Shown here: positions 6,472-11,015 of the stretch, piece by piece | How the letters are laid out: the number at the start of each line of letters is the position of its first letter | How positions within the stretch are numbered: the first letter of the stretch is position 1 | Assembly (NCBI GenBank): GCA_937958785.1 | Contig: CALGMY010000143.1 | Coordinates: 1-11,015, forward strand | Direction of reading: 5' to 3' | Length of the DNA stretch: 11,015 nt | Origin: an uncultured Gammaproteobacteria bacterium | GTDB lineage: Bacteria > Pseudomonadota > Gammaproteobacteria > Steroidobacterales > GCA-2729495 | Notes under the pieces: generated by a model | What the model was told of the DNA's origin: nothing | Database searches by the model: none | The model's input: only the letters and a program-made list of their open reading frames with translations | Made by a program: the position numbers and the translations under genes

Positions 6472-9459
6472 GTGAGGCGGGTACCGTTCGGGCTGCTGCT
6501 GCTGCTGGCCGCGCAGGCGACCGCGGGTTCCTTCGTCGCTTTCGAGTCCGGGCAGGTGCGCCCGCTCGCCCTTGCCGCCGACGGCAGCAGGCTCTATGCC
6601 GTCAATACGCCGGACAACCGCCTCGAGATCTTCGACGTCCGCAGCGGCGGGCTGCGCCACGCCGCCTCGGTCCCCGTCGGCCTGGAACCGGTTGCCGTCG
6701 CGGCCCGCCCCGATGGGGAGGTGTGGGTGGTCAATCATCTCTCGGACAGCATCAGCGTCGTGGACACGGCGGCCGCCGCGCCCGCGGTCGTCGCGACGCT
6801 GCTGGTCGGCGACGAGCCCCGGGATATCGTTTTCGCGGGTCCGGGGCGAAACCGGGCCTTCATCACGACGGCCCACCGGGGCCAGAACAGCCCCTGGAAC
6901 GACCCGGCCAACCCGGGCGAGTTCACGAGCCCGGGCGTGGGCCGCGCCGACGTCTGGGTCTTCGATGCCACGGCCATCGGCGGGGGCCTCGGCGGAACGC
7001 CAGTGGCCGTCCTCACGCTGTTCGGCGACACGCCCCGGGCCCTGGCGGTATCCCCGGACGGCAGCCGGGTATACGCCGGCATCTTCCACTCGGGAAACCG
7101 CACGACCACCCTCAACGAGGGCGCGGTCTGCAACGGACGGGCGTCCGCAGGCCCCTGCACCGTGAGCGGGGCGACGGCTCCGGGCGGCCTTCCAGCCCCA
7201 AACGTGGATGCAGACGGCGCCCTGCAGCCGGAGGTCGGCCTGATCGTGCGGCACGATGGCACGGCCTGGGTCGACGAGCTCGGCCGCAACTGGAGCGGCG
7301 TCGTCCGGTTCGGCCTGCCGGACCTGGATGTGTTTGCCATCGATGCCAATGCCAGCCCGCCGGTCCAGGTCGCCGCCTACCCGCAGGTGGGCACCATCCT
7401 GTTCAACATGGCCGTGAACCCGGTGACGGGCCGGCTCTACGTCACGAACACGGAGGCCCAGAACCAGGTCCGGTTCGAGGGCACCCGGCCTGCCAGCGGG
7501 CCCGGCAGCACCTTCTCGACCGTGCTCGGGCGGCAGCACCAGACCCGGGTCACCGTCATCGACCCGCTGGCCGGGACGGTGTCACCCCGTCACCTGAACA
7601 AGCACATCGACTACGCCCTGTCGCCAGCCCCCCCGGCGGTGCGGGCGCGCAGCCTGGCGCTGCCCCGGGGCATCGCCGTGAGCGCGGACGGGACGACGCT
7701 GTACCTCGCGGCAGCCGGTTCCGGGAAGGTGGCCGTGTTGCCCGCCAGCCAGGTGGAGAGCGATACCTACTTGCCCGACGCGGCGGACCACATCGCCGTC
7801 TCCGGCGGCGGGCCGACCGGCCTCGTGCTGGACGAGCCCCGGGGCCGTCTCTACGTGCTCACCCGCTTCGACAACGGCCTCTCGATCGTGGACCTTGCCA
7901 CCCGCAGCGAGACCCGGCATTACCGCCTGCCGAACCCGGAGCCCGCCTCTGTGGTCGCGGGCCGGGTCTTCCTGCAGGACGCGAACCTCACTTCCAGCAA
8001 CGGGGAAGCGGCCTGTGGCAGCTGCCACGTGGATGGCGACCTGGACTCCCTCGCCTGGGACCTCGGCAATCCGCTCGACCGCGTCCTGAACAACCCGCTG
8101 GCCTTCACCCTGGGCCCCGTCAACCAGCCGCCGCTCGTGTACCGGGACTTCCACCCGCTGAAGGGCCCGATGGCGACCCAGACCCTGCGGGGCATGGCGA
8201 ACCACGGCTCGATGCACTGGCGGGGCGACCGGACCGGCGGCAACGATCCGGGAGGCAGCGCGGGGGACGAAGTGGCCGCCTTCGCCAAGTTCAACGACGC
8301 CTTCCCGGCGCTATTGGGCCGGGCAACGCCCCTGTCGGACACCGAGATCCGCGCATTCGCCGACTTCGCCCTGGCGCTCACCATGCCGCCGAACCCGGTG
8401 CGGGCCCTCGACGACAGCCTCACCCCGGCCCAGGAGGCCGGGCGCAGTTTCTACTTCACGGGCATCGTCGACACCACCACCTGCGCCGGTTGCCACGTGC
8501 TGAGCTCCACAGCCGGCTTCTTCGGCACGGACGGCCGCGCGAGCTTCGAGGGCGAGTCGCAGCATTTCAAGATCCCGCAGTTGCGCAACCTGTACGCCCG
8601 GGTCGGCATGTTCGGCATGCCCGCCGTGCCGTTCACCACCCCCGGCGACAACGCCTACACGGGCGACCAGGTCCGCGGCTTCGGCTTCCTGCACGATGGC
8701 AGCATGGACACGCTGTTCCGCTTCTTCCGGGCGACGGTGTTCAACTTCACGGGCGGTGATCCCGTGCGCCGCCAGGTCGAGCAGTTCATGTTCGCCATGG
8801 ACAGCAACCTGAAGCCCGTGGTCGGGCAGCAGGTCACGCTGGCCGCCGGTAACGCAGGTGTGGTCACCCCGCGCCTCGGCCTCTTCGTCGGCCAGGCGAG
8901 CCTGGGCAACGCGGACCTGGTGGTGAAGGGGCGGGTGGCCGGGGCGATGCGCGGCTTCGTGCGGCAGGCCGACGGCACCTTTCGCAGCGACCTCCCGGGT
9001 GAGGCGCCCTGGCCGGAGGCGGAACTTCGCGCTGCCGCCGGGGCGCCCGGCCAGGCCCAGACCTGGTCGGCGGTGCCGCCGGGTTCCGGCATCCGCATCG
9101 GCATCGACCGGGACGAGGACGGCGTGCTGGACGGCGGCGACAACTGCCCGGCGATCGTCAATGCCGGCCAGGCGGACGGGGACGGGGACGCGGTGGGCGA
9201 CGTGTGCGACAACTGCACCACCCGCGCCAACAGCGACCAGCGGGACACGGATGGTGACGGCTACGGGAATACCTGCGATGCGGACCTCAACAACAACGGG
9301 GTCGTGAACGCCCAGGACACGGTGCTGTTCCGCGCCCGGCTGGGTACGGCGGACCCTGATGCGGACTTCAACGGGAATGGAACGGTGAACGCCCAGGACA
9401 CGGTCCTGTTCCGCAGCCTGCTGGGGGCGCCGCCCGGGCCGTCGGCGCTGGCGCCCTGA
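6472..9459 (+). CDS. secreted beta-propeller/di-heme peroxidase-like protein with TSP3 and dockerin-like tail
   Basis: A 995-residue exported fusion protein. Residues 1-18 form a signal peptide (RR, then FGLLLLLAAQATA, cleavage after A18). Residues about 20-490 are a YVTN-type beta-propeller, with repeats such as DGSRLYAVNT, SPDGSRVYAG and SADGTTLYLA. Residues about 495-850 are a di-heme cytochrome c module with CGSCH (515-519) and CAGCH (671-675). FKIPQLRN (699-706) and GFLHDGSM (738-745) are the motifs of bacterial cytochrome c peroxidase/MauG relatives. From Asp879 come TSP3-like calcium repeats (DRDEDGVLDGGDNCP). Two dockerin-like F-hand loops follow, DLNNNGVVNAQD (938-949) and DFNGNGTVNAQD (965-976), and then the end PPGPSALAP. 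The GTG at 6472 is chosen because it directly precedes the signal peptide and has GGGGGA just upstream; ATG 6433 and ATG 6397 are alternatives without a good Shine-Dalgarno. Likely a periplasmic or surface redox enzyme; the substrate is unknown. Confidence 0.9.
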   Translation: MRRVPFGLLLLLAAQATAGSFVAFESGQVRPLALAADGSRLYAVNTPDNRLEIFDVRSGGLRHAASVPVGLEPVAVAARPDGEVWVVNHLSDSISVVDTAAAAPAVVATLLVGDEPRDIVFAGPGRNRAFITTAHRGQNSPWNDPANPGEFTSPGVGRADVWVFDATAIGGGLGGTPVAVLTLFGDTPRALAVSPDGSRVYAGIFHSGNRTTTLNEGAVCNGRASAGPCTVSGATAPGGLPAPNVDADGALQPEVGLIVRHDGTAWVDELGRNWSGVVRFGLPDLDVFAIDANASPPVQVAAYPQVGTILFNMAVNPVTGRLYVTNTEAQNQVRFEGTRPASGPGSTFSTVLGRQHQTRVTVIDPLAGTVSPRHLNKHIDYALSPAPPAVRARSLALPRGIAVSADGTTLYLAAAGSGKVAVLPASQVESDTYLPDAADHIAVSGGGPTGLVLDEPRGRLYVLTRFDNGLSIVDLATRSETRHYRLPNPEPASVVAGRVFLQDANLTSSNGEAACGSCHVDGDLDSLAWDLGNPLDRVLNNPLAFTLGPVNQPPLVYRDFHPLKGPMATQTLRGMANHGSMHWRGDRTGGNDPGGSAGDEVAAFAKFNDAFPALLGRATPLSDTEIRAFADFALALTMPPNPVRALDDSLTPAQEAGRSFYFTGIVDTTTCAGCHVLSSTAGFFGTDGRASFEGESQHFKIPQLRNLYARVGMFGMPAVPFTTPGDNAYTGDQVRGFGFLHDGSMDTLFRFFRATVFNFTGGDPVRRQVEQFMFAMDSNLKPVVGQQVTLAAGNAGVVTPRLGLFVGQASLGNADLVVKGRVAGAMRGFVRQADGTFRSDLPGEAPWPEAELRAAAGAPGQAQTWSAVPPGSGIRIGIDRDEDGVLDGGDNCPAIVNAGQADGDGDAVGDVCDNCTTRANSDQRDTDGDGYGNTCDADLNNNGVVNAQDTVLFRARLGTADPDADFNGNGTVNAQDTVLFRSLLGAPPGPSALAP
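9163..9216 (+). repeat. left arm of a 54-bp perfect inverted repeat (TSP3-coding)
   Basis: This stretch encodes AGQADGDGDAVGDVCDNC of the cytochrome fusion protein. It is identical over 54 bases to the reverse complement of 9722-9775, which encodes the same residues in the convergent protease. Flanking codons still encode similar protein but differ in DNA. Confidence 0.97.
9304..9414 (+). repeat. tandem dockerin-like repeat, 81-bp period
   Basis: Bases 9304-9333 and 9385-9414 are identical except for one base. Each encodes VNAQDTVLFR, the helix following a D-x-N-x-N-G calcium loop. This 27-residue period is also seen in the convergent protease gene (loops at visible residues 454 and 481). 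Confidence 0.9.
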
Positions 9460-9465
9460 GGCGCC
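9450..9465. terminator. hairpin over the cytochrome-gene stop codon
   Basis: GGCGCC (9450-9455) and GGCGCC (9460-9465) pair around the loop CTGA, which holds the TGA stop. The position between convergent genes suits a shared transcript end, but there is no T-run on either strand. The 14-base core (9451-9464) differs by one base from the stem of the REP at 2494-2507 but lacks the GTAG head. Confidence 0.35.
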
Positions 9466-9478
9466 GGGGAGGAAGAGG

Positions 9479-11015
9479 CTAGGGGACGAGCCCCGACGGA
9501 CCCGGCGGAAGGCCGAGCAGTGCCCGGAAAATCACGTTGTCCTGGGAATTGACAATGCCGTTGTTGTTCAGGTCGGCGATGGGGCTGGAAGTGCCGAGCA
9601 GGGAGCGGAAGATCGCCGTGTCCTGGCTGTTGGTGAAGCCGTTGTCGTTCAGGTCCCCGTCGCACAGGTTGCCGTAGCCGTCCCCATTGCCGTCAAACTG
9701 GTCCGCATTCGCGACGGCCGAGCAGTTGTCGCACACGTCGCCCACCGCGTCCCCGTCCCCGTCCGCCTGGCCGGCGTTGGCCGTGAGCGGGCAGTTGTCG
9801 GTCGCGTCCGCGACCCCGTCACCATCAGCATCGGGGGGCGCTGGGAGCGCGACCTGCCAGGCGGCGGCGTAATCCCAGTCGAAGGTTACCTGGCTGCCGG
9901 CGCGCAGGACCTGCACCTGGTAGGCACGGCCCGCGGTGAGCAGGACGTGCAGGTTCTCGGTGTTGTCGAGGGTGCTGGCCGAACTGGTGACCAGTACGGG
10001 GCTGGCCGCATTCGTGACGTCGTAGAGGGCGAGGTCCAGGTTGTACAGGGCGGTCGTGCTGTTGAAGTAGTTCACCGTCCCGCCATGGACATAGACGTTC
10101 CACACGAGGGCGAAGCTCAGCCAGGCGTCCGAGGCCTGTACCGGCAGGTTGTAGGTGGCCGTGCTGTTGGTGCCGTTGGCGCCGCCGAAGCGCGGGTCGT
10201 AGTCGAAGCCCCGGATGCCCGCCTGGCCCGCGCTGGCACCGCCGTCCTGCTGGCTGTTCTTCTCGCCGGCCAGGAGGATGCGATGGCTGCTCAGCACATT
10301 GAGCTGGCCGGCGCCGAAGCGGCGGTCCAGGCCGTTGCTGGTCTGGTTGACCGGGGCCACCCGGTAGTCGGTGAGGTCCGGGGCAGCGACGTTGCCCGTG
10401 GTACTGCGCAGGGCACCGGCCATGAGGACCGCCTTGACCACCTCGGACCGCTCCGCATTGCGGACGAGGCTGCCGGCGCGGCTGGTCACGGACTGGGAGA
10501 CCGGGTCGGTCGACAGGGCGGCATTGCCGTGCCCCGTCTCGACCAGCAGCGTGGCGGCCGCGGCCACCATGGGTGCCGCCAGGCTGGTGCTGCCGGCGGG
10601 CGCGACCAGGTCGGGGCGGGTCCGGCCGGCGACGTAGATGGCGTCGAAGGGCGACACGCCGACCGCGGTGGTGGTGGCGGCATGGCCTGCATCCGAGCGG
10701 CCGACGGCGATGGCATTGAAGGCGCTGGCGAGCAGGGCCGGGTTCGAGCCGCCGTTGGCAAGGCCCACGACGGTCGTGAACTCGTCCCGGGAGATCACCC
10801 AGTCCAGGCGCCGGAGGATGGCCGGGTCGTAGCTGCTGCCGCCGTTGGTGGTGCTGCCCACCCAGCTGTGGTTGGCGACCCGGGCGGTCGAGAAGGCGGG
10901 CTGGGCGCCGGCGCCGGACACGGGGGTCTTGAGGAAGCCGGTGCCGATCCAGCTGTTCACTTCGTAGACGTCCACGGACGGAATGCCGGGTGCGGCCGAC
11001 GTGAGGTTGCCGTAG
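9479..11015 (-). CDS. secreted subtilisin-family (S8) protease, 5' end outside window, TSP3 and dockerin-like tail
   Basis: The frame stays open to the window edge, so the N-terminus, with the catalytic Asp and His, is missing; 511 residues are visible. The S8 core is shown by VANHSWVG, the oxyanion region GLANGGSNPA (Asn at visible residue 87) and RPDLVAPAGSTSLAAP with catalytic Ser144. After the peptidase comes a beta-rich region at about residues 285-390 (DAWLSFALVWNV, LDLALYDV, TAGRAYQVQV) resembling the C-terminal beta-sandwich domains of secreted proteases. TSP3-like repeats start at Asp395 (DADGDGVADATDNCP). Two dockerin-like loops follow, DLNDNGFTNSQD (454-465) and DLNNNGIVNSQD (481-492), and then the end PPGPSGLVP. 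The tail is homologous to that of the convergent cytochrome protein; the two stop codons are 19 bp apart. An internal GTG at 10975 is not the start, because S8 sequence continues upstream (YGNLTSAAPG). Expected to act outside the cytoplasm. Confidence 0.9.
   Translation of the reverse strand, partial: YGNLTSAAPGIPSVDVYEVNSWIGTGFLKTPVSGAGAQPAFSTARVANHSWVGSTTNGGSSYDPAILRRLDWVISRDEFTTVVGLANGGSNPALLASAFNAIAVGRSDAGHAATTTAVGVSPFDAIYVAGRTRPDLVAPAGSTSLAAPMVAAAATLLVETGHGNAALSTDPVSQSVTSRAGSLVRNAERSEVVKAVLMAGALRSTTGNVAAPDLTDYRVAPVNQTSNGLDRRFGAGQLNVLSSHRILLAGEKNSQQDGGASAGQAGIRGFDYDPRFGGANGTNSTATYNLPVQASDAWLSFALVWNVYVHGGTVNYFNSTTALYNLDLALYDVTNAASPVLVTSSASTLDNTENLHVLLTAGRAYQVQVLRAGSQVTFDWDYAAAWQVALPAPPDADGDGVADATDNCPLTANAGQADGDGDAVGDVCDNCSAVANADQFDGNGDGYGNLCDGDLNDNGFTNSQDTAIFRSLLGTSSPIADLNNNGIVNSQDNVIFRALLGLPPGPSGLVP
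9722..9775 (-). repeat. right arm of the 54-bp perfect inverted repeat (TSP3-coding)
   Basis: Reverse complement of 9163-9216 with no mismatch, in the TSP3 part of the protease gene. The two arms are 505 bp apart and centred near 9469, in the gap between the convergent genes. Confidence 0.97.

Noticed and set aside
5428..7539. 703-codon minus-strand frame spanning the ubiD 5' end, the spacer and the cytochrome gene
   Set aside because: It is antisense to one real gene and out of frame with the other, has no family motifs, and crosses the divergent promoter region.
6723..8759. 678-codon open frame overlapping the cytochrome fusion gene on the plus strand
   Set aside because: It is Arg/Gly/Pro-rich without motifs, while the other frame has a signal peptide, two CxxCH sites and calcium loops; a GC-driven shadow.
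9687..9872. Possible CRISPR-like or satellite repeat in the TSP3-coding region
   Set aside because: The periodicity comes from Asp/Gly calcium-loop codons in a protein-coding frame; there are no uniform repeats with unique spacers.

Overview
The window is very GC-rich, densely coded and bacterial. GTAG-headed REP palindromes, of the type known from Pseudomonas, Xanthomonas and Stenotrophomonas, point to a high-GC gammaproteobacterium. TSP3 and dockerin-like tails on secreted proteins suggest a free-living environmental lineage. No rRNA, tRNA, integrase, IS transposase or CRISPR array was seen. The taxonomic placement is an inference, because no marker gene was compared with a database.

Left part (1-2570): a small PspC-domain membrane protein (minus) is divergent from a complete stand-alone EF-G (plus). 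The EF-G lies outside any str operon and carries a roughly five-residue insertion in switch I. It ends in a REP palindrome followed by a strong rho-independent terminator.

Middle part (2570-6471): a tight minus-strand operon reads UbiD-family decarboxylase, then a nitrilase-superfamily protein, then an MFS transporter. UbiD and nitrilase overlap by 4 nt (GTGA). A REP fills the nitrilase-MFS junction, supplying the nitrilase stop codon and touching the MFS start codon. The nitrilase keeps the two Glu and the Lys expected at the active site but has no Cys at the nucleophile position. The UbiD homologue appears to lack the usual metal-ligand His. The three genes look like an uptake-plus-decarboxylation unit for an unknown unsaturated or aromatic acid, with an unusual nitrilase-fold partner. 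I see no described pathway that matches it. The divergent spacer upstream holds a 22-bp perfect dyad that could be an operator.

Right part (6472-11015): two convergent genes for secreted proteins are separated by 19 bp. One (plus) is a 995-aa fusion of a YVTN-type beta-propeller, a di-heme cytochrome c peroxidase/MauG-like module, TSP3 calcium repeats and a dockerin-like pair. The other (minus, 5' end outside the window) is a subtilisin-family (S8) protease with the same TSP3, dockerin-like and PPGPS-x-L-x-P C-terminus. The shared tail creates a 54-bp perfect inverted repeat flanking the gene junction. The tail is the best candidate for a common surface-targeting or calcium-dependent anchoring module.

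The most noteworthy items are the Cys-less nitrilase inside the UbiD operon, the shared C-terminal module on two unrelated enzymes, and the REP elements whose GTAG supplies the stop codon of the upstream gene at both sites.
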